The notes under the pieces were generated by a model. It was given only the letters and a program-made list of their open reading frames with translations, did not search any database and was not told where the DNA came from. A stretch of DNA of 22,145 bases from positions 1 through 22,145 of the IMG/VR virus record IMGVR_UViG_3300031669_000257. One strand, 5' to 3'. Shown in pieces: positions 15,536 to 20,968 of this stretch; the stretch's first letter is position 1; each line of letters begins with the position of its first letter. The translations under genes and the position numbers were made by a program. The DNA comes from a virus.

Positions 15536-16023
15536 TCCGCGTAAGGCCGCGTTTCGAAGCCCATGATGTCGGCGTTTTCGCCGTCGCCGGCGTCCAGCAT
15601 TTTGCGTGTGCGCTCCAGGCTCTCAATCCGCAGCATGCAACGGTCGATGATGTACGTGTAGTCCTTGACCTTCTTTTTCACCGAACGCACGGCGATGGTC
15701 ATGCCGCCGCCTTCGTTTTCGATGACTTCGTCGATTTCCGGCTCAGCCTTTGCAGCTTTCTCAGCATCCAGCGCGCGCGCCAGTCGAATGCGCGCCAGGC
15801 GCAGTTCGTGGTCGACGCTGCCAAGCTCAAGGGCTTGGTAATCCGCCTGCTCAGCCTCGGTCAGGCGCTTCATGTAGATGCCGTGCTTGACCGCGTTGGT
15901 GTTGCCTCGCTGGTCTTTCGGCCCGGTGCTGGGGCCGCCATGCATACGGCATCGGCCGTTCGGCATGCTGTTTTGCTTACACGGTAGCCCGTTACGCGTT
16001 TTTGCCCCGCATTTGCCGGCCAT
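15532..16023 (-). CDS. Terminase small subunit candidate, HGG-motif protein
   Basis: The protein has 163 residues. I start at the ATG at 16023 because GGAGG lies six bases upstream; an in-frame GTG at 16035 overlaps that site. The N-terminus has CGAKTRNGLPCKQNSMPNGR, then CRMHGGPSTGP, with C5, C15, C25 and H28 as possible zinc ligands. Residues 40-60 include NAVKHGIY. The rest is a charged helical region (RLARALDAEKAAKAEPEIDE, RCMLRIESLERTRKML). HGGxSTGP proteins often stand directly upstream of terL and are annotated as small terminase subunits, the part that recognises packaging DNA. Coupling to terL by ATGA supports this. Confidence 0.7.
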   Translation of the reverse strand: MAGKCGAKTRNGLPCKQNSMPNGRCRMHGGPSTGPKDQRGNTNAVKHGIYMKRLTEAEQADYQALELGSVDHELRLARIRLARALDAEKAAKAEPEIDEVIENEGGGMTIAVRSVKKKVKDYTYIIDRCMLRIESLERTRKMLDAGDGENADIMGFETRPYAE

Positions 16024-16058
16024 CAGGGCCTCCACTCACGGAACGATTGCACATCCGG

Positions 16059-16289
16059 TCAAAACAACGCTTTCAGCGCTGCCAGCTCCGACTTGACCCA
16101 GGACACCAGCGTGCGCGGCTGGGTGGCCAGCTCGTCAATACGCGATTCGATGTTGGCGACAGCGGCTGCAGCCGGGTGCACATCGGCGGGAGATGGCGCA
16201 GCAGGCGCCGGGGTTTCCGGCACTGCCGGCGCTTCGGTAGCCGCGGGCTCTGCAGGCGCTTCCGGCAGGATTTCGGTATCTTCGATCAT
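16059..16289 (-). CDS. Pro/Ala-rich small protein, function unknown
   Basis: The protein has 76 residues. GAGGGAC lies eight bases before the ATG. The first 45 residues are acidic and rich in Pro and Ala (PEAPAEPAATEAPAVPETPA), while the last 30 are a helix (ANIESRIDELATQ, then SWVKSELAALKALF). There is no known domain. It could be a tethering or protein-protein contact module. The clear ribosome site and close spacing on both sides support translation. Confidence 0.6.
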   Translation of the reverse strand: MIEDTEILPEAPAEPAATEAPAVPETPAPAAPSPADVHPAAAAVANIESRIDELATQPRTLVSWVKSELAALKALF

Positions 16290-16291
16290 GT

Positions 16292-16498
16292 TCAGTCCCT
16301 CAGCTTGATATTCGGTTTCGTGCGATCCGCATGCGCGTCGGCTGCGGTGTAGAGCATCAGCGCGACAGCTTCCTCGCAGCCGTGCATCGAGAGCGATTTA
16401 ACATGCCCGTCCTCGCGCCAGACCACTGCGCAGACGTTGCCGAGCATCCCGTGTGCCGTGATGACGTTGCGGGCGTCGTTGTCGATCCGGTCGGGCAT
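16292..16498 (-). CDS. Small phage protein, function unknown
   Basis: The protein has 68 residues. The ATG at 16498 lies two bases after the stop of the 48-residue gene. It contains DNDARNVITAHGMLGNVCAV, VWREDGHVKSLSMHGCEEAV and an Ala-rich helix, then KPNIKLRD. The H-G-x-x-x-x-C and H-G-C-EE pairs are noticeable but do not make a known motif. The longer upstream frame is a shadow of the neighbouring genes. Confidence 0.6.
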   Translation of the reverse strand: MPDRIDNDARNVITAHGMLGNVCAVVWREDGHVKSLSMHGCEEAVALMLYTAADAHADRTKPNIKLRD

Positions 16499-16500
16499 GG

Positions 16501-16647
16501 TCACAGCGGCGGCAGCCTGTCGCGGTTGCGGCGTTCCACTGGTGGAGCCCAGCGCTTGCGGTAGGCCACATCCGCGCGCCACTCCCACGCCAGCCACACG
16601 ATCAGTGCGATCAGCAGGGCGGCGTAGCAGAAGGCGAGGATTCGCAT
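16501..16647 (-). CDS. 48-residue membrane protein at the end of the lysis cassette
   Basis: The start ATG lies two bases after the Rz1 stop, and its own stop lies two bases before the next ATG, with TGACCATG at both junctions. The protein has an N-terminal hydrophobic helix (residues 2-21, ILAFCYAALLIALIVWLAW), then a basic tail (YRKRWAPPVERRNRDR). It could be a holin-like, pinholin-like or chaperone-type membrane peptide. The ribosome site is weak, so translation probably depends on coupling. Confidence 0.5.
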   Translation of the reverse strand: MRILAFCYAALLIALIVWLAWEWRADVAYRKRWAPPVERRNRDRLPPL

Positions 16648-16649
16648 GG

Positions 16650-16940
16650 TCAGTGGCCTGGCGGTTGGATCGCTTGGATCTTCGTGAGCTTGTCAATGTC
16701 GATCTTGATCGCGGTCTGCAGGTCGAGTGTGTACTGCGCCCATGCGGCGTTTGTGAATTTGAGTGGGAATACCGGCATTGGCGCTGCTGTCGTCAGGCTC
16801 GCTGGTAGGGCGATATATACCGGCACAGCAACACGGACTGTCTCAATGCGCACTGCCGGAGTTGGCGTGCAGCTGATCAACAACAGCAGCGGGAGTGCTG
16901 CTAGCAATCGACCATGCCTCGACACTCGGAAACTGCGCAT
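16650..16940 (-). CDS. Outer membrane spanin subunit, Rz1-like lipoprotein
   Basis: The protein has 96 residues. Its first 98 bases overlap the 3' end of the Rz-like gene in a different frame, the classical nested spanin arrangement. The N-terminus is basic (MRSFRVSRHGR), then hydrophobic, and ends in lipobox LLIS-C24, so it should be a lipoprotein with mature Cys at 24. The mature part starts TPTPAVRIETVRVAVPVYIA and has a helical C-terminal region. At 96 residues it is longer than lambda Rz1 (60). Spanins link inner and outer membranes and disrupt the latter at lysis. Confidence 0.8.
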   Translation of the reverse strand: MRSFRVSRHGRLLAALPLLLLISCTPTPAVRIETVRVAVPVYIALPASLTTAAPMPVFPLKFTNAAWAQYTLDLQTAIKIDIDKLTKIQAIQPPGH

Positions 16941-17268
16941 AGATCACCGTGAGTTTGTGCGTTGCAGTATTACGCTGCGTCTGCATCTGCTGCGCGTACT
17001 GTTCGGCGGCATCGGCGTAGGTTTTGCTCAGCGCAAGGTCGGCAGCGTCTTTGTGCGCCCAGTCCCGGTTTGCCTGCTGCAATGTGGCGATAGTGGCAAG
17101 CTGCGTTTTCTGCGCCGCAACATACGCGGCAGACTGTGCCTGTACGGCGGCAACCTTGCTGCGGTAGTGGCTGATCTCGACGTGCTGCCAGCCGATCACG
17201 CCAGCGGCGGCCAAGGCCAGCCACGCCCAGACCGGCACCTTGCGCAGCAGGCCGAGGACGGCGATCAC
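16843..17268 (-). CDS. Inner membrane spanin subunit, Rz-like
   Basis: The protein has 141 residues. I chose the GTG at 17268, which overlaps the stop of the 36-residue gene (GTGA) and has AAGGA upstream; a TTG at 17301 in frame would add 11 residues. Residues about 12-28 (PVWAWLALAAAGVIGW) are the single membrane anchor. The rest is a periplasmic helical region rich in Ala and Gln (QSAAYVAAQKTQLATIATLQ) with a heptad-like pattern. The nested Rz1-like gene confirms the identity. Confidence 0.8.
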   Translation of the reverse strand: MIAVLGLLRKVPVWAWLALAAAGVIGWQHVEISHYRSKVAAVQAQSAAYVAAQKTQLATIATLQQANRDWAHKDAADLALSKTYADAAEQYAQQMQTQRNTATHKLTVIYAQFPSVEAWSIASSTPAAVVDQLHANSGSAH

Positions 17269-17375
17269 AGCATCCCGTCCTTGCCACTCATCAGCCACCA
17301 AACGAAGAGGATCGCGGCGCCAACGATGACCGCTCCGATCACAACCACCGTGGCGACGATTTCTAGGACATGCAT
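17265..17375 (-). CDS. 36-residue membrane protein of the lysis cassette
   Basis: The ATG overlaps the stop of the upstream gene (TGATG), and the stop overlaps the Rz start (GTGA). The sequence is MHVLEIVATVVVIGAVIVGA, then AILFVWWLMSG, then KDGML. Residues 5-29 are one strong hydrophobic helix with almost no soluble part. It could be a holin, a pinholin-like peptide or a small regulator. The exact coupling at both ends argues that it is translated. Confidence 0.6.
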   Translation of the reverse strand: MHVLEIVATVVVIGAVIVGAAILFVWWLMSGKDGML

Positions 17376-17389
17376 CACGCGTGCTCCGA
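17372..17389. repeat. 18-bp direct repeat, copy 1
   Basis: The 18 bases GCATCACGCGTGCTCCGA occur here and again at 17758-17775. This copy spans the stop of the peptidase-like gene and the start of the 36-residue gene. The next base differs (T here, A at the other copy). Confidence 0.95.
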
Positions 17390-17761
17390 TTGGCTGATTT
17401 TCACCAAGTGATATGTGTTCAGTACGCTCTCAATCCCAGAACCGCTGAAGTGCGGATCATGGGCGAGTTCGCCATTTCGATAGATCACTGCATGCCTCAC
17501 GCCGCGGGCCGATTTACCCGATGCGATGTAGAACTCAGGGAGCTTGTCGGTCTGATGCCCTTCCAGCCAGAATCGCTCATAACCGAGTCGTTCCAGCCAT
17601 TCGTCAATTCGATGATCCCAATCGCCGCGCCCGAACATCTGGTCAAAGGGAGGGACCATCCAGAGCGGCATGTCGAGCAGGGATGCGTAGCAGGCGGCGA
17701 GGCAGTTGCCATTTCCGATACCTTCATCGGAATACAGCCTGTCCTGTTTAACTGGCCGCAT
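17375..17761 (-). CDS. Papain-like cysteine peptidase-type protein in the lysis cassette
   Basis: The protein has 128 residues. The ATG overlaps the holin-like gene's stop (TGATG). The N-terminus has GIGNGNCLAACYASLLDMPL with C20 followed by a helix. A second part has GVRHAVIYRNGELAHDPHFS, giving H90 and D102. This C...H...D order is that of small NlpC/C39-like peptidase folds seen in phage and bacterial proteins, some of which may act on other substrates or be inactive. It is soluble, without a signal peptide. An 18-bp direct repeat brackets the gene exactly, suggesting an added cassette. Its role is unknown; peptidoglycan or protein cleavage, or regulation of lysis, are possible. Confidence 0.6.
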   Translation of the reverse strand: MRPVKQDRLYSDEGIGNGNCLAACYASLLDMPLWMVPPFDQMFGRGDWDHRIDEWLERLGYERFWLEGHQTDKLPEFYIASGKSARGVRHAVIYRNGELAHDPHFSGSGIESVLNTYHLVKISQSEHA

Positions 17762-17775
17762 CACGCGTGCTCCGA
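17758..17775. repeat. 18-bp direct repeat, copy 2
   Basis: Identical to 17372-17389, 386 bases further on. It spans the stop of the holin-like gene and the start of the peptidase-like gene, so both proteins end SEHA followed by TGATG. Confidence 0.95.
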
Positions 17776-18003
17776 ATTATCGTTTGCGACCTTGCCGATC
17801 GGCTTGCGCGTCACGTTGCGCAGCCAGACCACGATCACGCCGAGGGTGAAGCTGATCGCCGCGTCCGCCTTGCCGACGTAGGCATGCAGCATCGTGCTGT
17901 TGTCGCGGGCGTATTCGAGCACCGGCGCGGCGGCGATCAGGTGCGTGCCGAGCCACACGGTTTTGCTCTGCCACCAGCGTTTTGCATCGGCGTAGATCGT
18001 CAT
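17761..18003 (-). CDS. Holin-like membrane protein
   Basis: The protein has 80 residues and is coupled to the lysozyme gene by ATGA. It opens ADAKRWWQSKTVWLGTHLIA with a hydrophobic helix (about 15-33), has a polar middle, then a second helix (about 49-62, AISFTLGVIVVWL) and a basic/polar tail (RKPIGKVANDNSEHA). Two membrane spans and position beside the lysozyme fit a class II-like holin. The W-x-SKTVW start resembles other phage holins. It would form the pore that lets the lysozyme through. Confidence 0.65.
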   Translation of the reverse strand: MTIYADAKRWWQSKTVWLGTHLIAAAPVLEYARDNSTMLHAYVGKADAAISFTLGVIVVWLRNVTRKPIGKVANDNSEHA

Positions 18004-18440
18004 GACGTGCCCTCGAACATGGCGCGCTCAGCGGCGCGGCGAGTCACCAGCCCCGGCAGTGGATGACCGCCAGCCATGACCCAGAATCGGAATTGAGCAG
18101 CGGCCTCGGAATAACGACCCTCATTGAGCAGCCGCAGCAGCGTGGAATCTCGCAGCCGGCCTTCGCCCAGGTTGAACACGAAGTCGCACAGGGCGTCGAA
18201 CTGGCCCTGTGTGAGCGGAACGGTCACCAGCGAGCGAACCCCATCAGCCGCTGCATCGAGGTCATCGACCAGCATGTCCTCGGCCTGCTGCTGCGTGATC
18301 GTCTGGCCTTCGGTGATGCCGCCCGTCGAGCCATAACCTACCGTTAACACGCCCACCGAGTCACGGTAGGCGGTCAGCCGGCAGCCTTCGCTGGCCTTGA
18401 CCAGGTCAATGCAGGCTTGGCTGGGGTGGTAGTCGGTCAC
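18000..18440 (-). CDS. Phage lysozyme (endolysin), glycoside hydrolase family 24
   Basis: The protein has 146 residues. The start is a GTG overlapping the preceding TGA (GTGA); a longer frame upstream is a shadow. The catalytic triad of T4-type lysozyme is present in its usual spacing: E18 (KASEG), D27 (AYRDSVG) and T33 (LTVGYG), with the 9- and 6-residue distances of T4 E11-D20-T26. Further landmarks are QGQFDALCDFVFNLGEGRL and a C-terminal LVTRRAAERAMF. No signal or SAR anchor is visible, so export should depend on a holin. It cleaves the glycan strands of peptidoglycan. Confidence 0.92.
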   Translation of the reverse strand: MTDYHPSQACIDLVKASEGCRLTAYRDSVGVLTVGYGSTGGITEGQTITQQQAEDMLVDDLDAAADGVRSLVTVPLTQGQFDALCDFVFNLGEGRLRDSTLLRLLNEGRYSEAAAQFRFWVMAGGHPLPGLVTRRAAERAMFEGTS

Positions 18441-18655
18441 TTCGACGATCTCGCCATGCTCACCAGCGCCCAGATCGCGGCGCCAGCTGTCGCCATGGTG
18501 CCGAGGAATTTCATGAACCGGACGATTCCTTGCGCCGTCTCCCATGCCTCGACCAGCCCACGAACCTGCTGATTGAGGTCACGAACCTCGATGCGCAGCG
18601 CATGCATCTCACGCTGCCATTCCGGGGAATCGGGGCTGATTGGGTTAGGTGTCAT
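18437..18655 (-). CDS. Small membrane protein, first gene of the late operon (holin candidate)
   Basis: The protein has 72 residues. GGAGGAAAGC, ending at the ATG, is the best ribosome site in the lysis region. An in-frame open stretch continues about 109 codons upstream, but I reject it because its only early ATG lies within the promoter. The protein has a charged N-terminal helix (REMHALRIEVRDLNQQVRGL) and a C-terminal hydrophobic helix (about 47-68, MKFLGTMATAGAAIWALVSM). It could be a holin with one span or an accessory lysis protein. Confidence 0.7.
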   Translation of the reverse strand: MTPNPISPDSPEWQREMHALRIEVRDLNQQVRGLVEAWETAQGIVRFMKFLGTMATAGAAIWALVSMARSSK

Positions 18656-18881
18656 GCTTTCCTCCGCGTGCAAGTTGCCCCGCACGCGGCGGGTGTTGAT
18701 AGGTTCCAGCCCGGTCAGCGAGCGGTCTTGGGTGTCGACCACGGCGTTGGGGCTTGTAGACCGCAGCGCAGCGAGCCTCGCGGCTGGCGGGAGTGCGCAT
18801 GTAGCGGCCGGGCTGGGATTTGCCGCGCTGGATCGCCGGCCGAAGCCCTTTGTCCAGATTGTCCCAACGAGGCGAAGCGGC
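18656..18881 (-). other. Late leader region after the terminator, no convincing gene
   Basis: The gene-free interval between the Q-like gene and the first lysis gene runs from 18656 to 18982. Its 5' part holds a promoter and a terminator. In these remaining 226 bases I see no gene with its own start and ribosome site. The frame that continues into the 72-residue gene is stop-free throughout and reads Ser/Pro/Ala/Arg-rich. Confidence 0.55.
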
Positions 18882-18913
18882 AAAAAGAAAGCCCCGCTGG
18901 TTAGGCGAGGCTT
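18882..18913 (-). terminator. Intrinsic terminator in the late leader (tR'-like)
   Basis: On the minus strand AAGCCTCGC-CTAACCA-GCGGGGCTT gives a 9-bp stem with one G-T pair, followed by TCTTTTT. It lies about 35-65 bases after the predicted start of the late transcript. In lambdoid phages a terminator here blocks late genes until Q is present. Confidence 0.75.
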
Positions 18914-18953
18914 CAGTGGTGCATTTGCTCCGGTGGTAGCGAGCGTCAAGGTC

Positions 18954-18982
18954 ATTGTAGAAATTATTTGGTAGGCTAACAA
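18954..18982 (-). promoter_or_regulatory. Late promoter candidate (pR'-like)
   Basis: TTGTTA at 18982-18977 (four of six bases of the -35 consensus) and TACAAT at 18959-18954 (five of six of the -10) are separated by exactly 17 bases. The first base follows the stop codon of the Q-like gene directly. The start of transcription would lie near 18947. No other spot in the late region shows such a match. Confidence 0.7.
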
Positions 18983-19636
18983 CTACGCAGTAGACGCGGC
19001 GGCCAACATTTGCCGGATCGCATCCGCCAGCGCGTCATTGCACCGGCCGAACATCCATTCGTAAGGCTGTTCCCACAACTGACGGTAGCTCTGATGCTTC
19101 ATCCGCAGTTGTGCTGCCCGCCAGACCACGCCGCGTATGGTGTGCCCGGTTCCGGCGCAGCGCATGCACGAACTGACCAGTTCGCCCTTGATGCCGTTTC
19201 CGCGTCCTTTACAGTCCGGGCATATCCGTGGGTCAATCAGTTCGTTCACGACCGCTTTCCGGATCAGGCTGTACGTCTCGTCGATGCGCGGCCACATGCG
19301 AGCCTTGGCGCGGTACATTTCGTGGCTGGCAAGCTGTCGCTGGCGTGCCGTGTCGGCGGTCTGTTCGTGGATCTGAGCTGTGACCAGCGCGTCCATCCGC
19401 TCCCGCCACTCGCCGAACTGTAGGTCGACCAGGCGCTTGTCGAGATCGGCGGCCGTCAACTTGGCGCCATCAGGCCACCACACCCGGCAGAGCAATTCTC
19501 GACCGATGCCGAACGGAACAAAAGCGATCGACGCCGCAATGTCCTGCTGCGTCAATTCCTGAATTCCACCGGAGCCGATATCGAACCGGGCATTTTTGGC
19601 GTTCAGGCGCGCCATCAGGTAGGCGGGATGCGTCAT
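18983..19636 (-). CDS. Putative Q-like late antitermination protein
   Basis: The protein has 217 residues. The ATG overlaps the preceding stop (ATGA). The N-terminal 130 residues are mostly helical. Residues 139-163 form a zinc-binding pattern, C139-x2-C142-KGRG, then C157-x2-C160-AGTG. The remaining part is basic and aromatic (RAAQLRMKHQSYRQLWEQPY, then EWMFGRCNDALADAIRQML), resembling the DNA-contact and C-terminal helix of Q proteins. Lambda Q has a comparable Cys4 zinc element. Position between a nin-like block and the lysis genes, with promoter and terminator directly downstream, supports the call. A DnaJ-type zinc protein is the main alternative. Q binds promoter DNA, joins paused polymerase and makes it ignore terminators. 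Confidence 0.65.
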   Translation of the reverse strand: MTHPAYLMARLNAKNARFDIGSGGIQELTQQDIAASIAFVPFGIGRELLCRVWWPDGAKLTAADLDKRLVDLQFGEWRERMDALVTAQIHEQTADTARQRQLASHEMYRAKARMWPRIDETYSLIRKAVVNELIDPRICPDCKGRGNGIKGELVSSCMRCAGTGHTIRGVVWRAAQLRMKHQSYRQLWEQPYEWMFGRCNDALADAIRQMLAAASTA

Positions 19637-19830
19637 AGAAAAGCCCTCAAGGTTTGAAGAATGGTTCGGATTCGGATGTCGTCAGCCCATTTCAGCCCCG
19701 TGGCGGGCTTCGGCGGGGTGGTGGCTGCCACACGTAGCGGCACGCGGTCGGCGGCGCGCTCGGTCGGGGTCAGGATGTCGCTGGACGTGCAGCAGCTGTC
19801 CGGGCGTGGCTGGCGGCCGGGGCGGATCAT
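19633..19830 (-). CDS. Small Pro/Thr/Arg-rich protein, function unknown
   Basis: The protein has 65 residues, with ATGA overlaps at both ends, the only strong argument for coding. The sequence is MIRPGRQPRPDSCCTSSDIL, then TPTERAADRVPLRVAATTPP, then a short helix (DDIRIRTILQTLRAFL). There is no recognised domain. It may only help couple translation into the Q-like gene. Confidence 0.5.
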   Translation of the reverse strand: MIRPGRQPRPDSCCTSSDILTPTERAADRVPLRVAATTPPKPATGLKWADDIRIRTILQTLRAFL

Positions 19831-20006
19831 GCCGCCCTCGCCTTGCGCTTGGCGCGCTTCTGTTCCCGCTTCATCTCAGCCACAAGCCCTTGCAGCTTGC
19901 GCACATACGGATCAGCGACAGCAAGCGGCATCATTTTGTAGTCGGCGCCCATGAATACGGCCAGCTTGTTTTCGATGATGCGGGCTTCAAGCTTGATCGG
20001 CGGCAT
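19827..20006 (-). CDS. Small basic protein, function unknown
   Basis: The protein has 59 residues and was found by reading the minus strand between two annotated neighbours. It begins MPPIKLEARIIENKLAVFMG and ends in a strongly basic helix (EMKREQKRAKRKARAA). The start lies inside the 3' end of the 52-residue gene in another frame; GAGGAG is about 11 bases upstream. Its stop overlaps the next start (ATGA). A nucleic-acid-binding role is possible because of the charge. Confidence 0.6.
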   Translation of the reverse strand: MPPIKLEARIIENKLAVFMGADYKMMPLAVADPYVRKLQGLVAEMKREQKRAKRKARAA

Positions 20007-20145
20007 TTGATCCGTGCTCCTCGATCAGGCCAGACCAGTCAATAAACGCCTCGCGCCATGTGTCATACCCCATCACGTACCAGCCACATCCGTAACAGTT
20101 CCACTTCCCGAGCGACATCCTCAGCTTAGGTTTCGTCTGCATCAT
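19987..20145 (-). CDS. Small phage protein with CxxC, function unknown
   Basis: The protein has 52 residues from the first ATG (51 from the second at 20142). GGGGGAAG, placed in the 3' end of the preceding gene, serves as ribosome site. The sequence has KPKLRMSLGKWNCYGCGWYV followed by MGYDTWREAFIDWSGLIEEH. The C17-x2-C20 pair and the K-P-K-L-R...W...C...G-Y/F...EA-x-x-x-W order are familiar from small phage proteins of unknown function. It overlaps its neighbours at both ends in different frames. Confidence 0.7.
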   Translation of the reverse strand: MMQTKPKLRMSLGKWNCYGCGWYVMGYDTWREAFIDWSGLIEEHGSNAADQA

Positions 20146-20299
20146 CTTCCCCCGTCGATTCGTGATCCCTGCACCAGTGCAGCGCCTCGTGGTGGTAGTA
20201 GCCGTGGCGGGACTCGTGCATGCATCGACCCGCCTGGGCCGATGGGGTGTCTGCGGGCTGGAACCATGCGCAGTCGGAGCACTTGATGGGGGTGGTCAT
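20126..20299 (-). CDS. Small zinc-ribbon-like protein
   Basis: The protein has 57 residues. I start at the ATG at 20299 (ATGA overlap); a longer frame upstream is a shadow. Cysteines at C7, C10, C26 and C43 plus several His (HGYYHHEALHWC) suggest one zinc site. It starts MTTPIKCSDCAWFQPAD and ends in an acidic tail (STGEDDADET). Such proteins are common in phage early regions; some may bind nucleic acid or host enzymes. Its function is unknown. Confidence 0.7.
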   Translation of the reverse strand: MTTPIKCSDCAWFQPADTPSAQAGRCMHESRHGYYHHEALHWCRDHESTGEDDADET

Positions 20300-20463
20300 G
20301 GCAGCACCACCCGCTTGCCGCAGCGGCGGCACTTGCAGGCGACTTGCACAGGACGGCCCGGTGTCCAATTCTTGACGTTGCCGCCAAGGCTTCCGGGCGG
20401 CCACCACGTAGCGGCCATAACCGGCTTCCACGAATGCAGGCCGATGCGGCAGAGGATGTTCAT
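20296..20463 (-). CDS. Small zinc-binding-type protein
   Basis: The protein has 55 residues. It begins MNILCRIGLHSWKPVMAATW and ends with CKCRRCGKRVVLP. The C5...H10 pair near the start and the C43-x-C45-x2-C48 group near the end look like one split zinc site, as in the small phage CR-x-G-x-H-x-W...CxxCG proteins. ATGA overlaps link it to both neighbours. No function is known. Confidence 0.7.
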   Translation of the reverse strand: MNILCRIGLHSWKPVMAATWWPPGSLGGNVKNWTPGRPVQVACKCRRCGKRVVLP

Positions 20464-20612
20464 CGGCGTGCCCTCAGCGACATGGCGAACAGGATCATGG
20501 TGATTCCGTCGCAGACAAGTTCCGACTCACTTTTTGGAAACATGTTCCATCCAAAATAGGCGGTTTCGATCAGGCCGAATAGCGACGCGAGGATGAAAAT
20601 GCGGATGTTCAT
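20460..20612 (-). CDS. 50-residue membrane protein, function unknown
   Basis: GGGAGG stands about five bases before the ATG, a strong ribosome site. The sequence has a hydrophobic N-terminal helix (IRIFILASLFGLIETAYFG, residues 3-21) and a second weaker one near the end (ITMILFAMSL) before a basic RARR tail. It could be a small inner-membrane protein of the early region. The stop overlaps the next start. Confidence 0.6.
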   Translation of the reverse strand: MNIRIFILASLFGLIETAYFGWNMFPKSESELVCDGITMILFAMSLRARR

Positions 20613-20968
20613 GCAACCTCCCTCGTAAACGCCTCAAACTTCCATCCGACCACCTTGTCCTTTTGCACGCCGATGAAACGGAACGGGTACTGAGCTGCAG
20701 CAACCTTGATCTTCACGCGCGCGTCGTCCTCCCAAAATCCCTTGACCTCGTGCACCTCAAGCTCACCGCAGGCCAGCATCACGGCGAAGTCGGGCGTGTA
20801 GAACGTGTTGTCAGCTAGTCGCAGCTTCAGCCCCTCGAATACAAACCACGCGATCTGGCCGCGACGCTCGCGCAGCTTCAGATGCTCGGCATACGCTGCC
20901 TCCGTCTTGTTCATGCCGCCGACGACTTTCGGCACGCCGCGCGCCCTTGTTGCTCTCCATTTGTTCAT
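20609..20968 (-). CDS. DUF1064-like protein, PD-(D/E)XK nuclease candidate
   Basis: The protein has 119 residues. GAGGAAAGC precedes the ATG, which overlaps the HNH gene's stop (ATGA). It begins MNKWRATRARGVPKVVGGMN with K21, E23 and an AYAEHL helix, then FYTPDFAV (D60), GELEVHEVKGFWEDD (E74, K76) and ends KDKVVGWKFEAFTREV. The E...PD...E-x-K arrangement is that of PD-(D/E)XK nucleases, and the order matches DUF1064 phage proteins. A role in processing recombination or replication DNA is likely given the NinB and HNH neighbours. Confidence 0.8.
   Translation of the reverse strand: MNKWRATRARGVPKVVGGMNKTEAAYAEHLKLRERRGQIAWFVFEGLKLRLADNTFYTPDFAVMLACGELEVHEVKGFWEDDARVKIKVAAAQYPFRFIGVQKDKVVGWKFEAFTREVA

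Noticed and set aside
18656-18982. Extended 181-residue version of the first lysis gene
   Set aside because: Its start ATG is inside the predicted promoter and the frame crosses a terminator hairpin, while an excellent ribosome site precedes the ATG at 18655.
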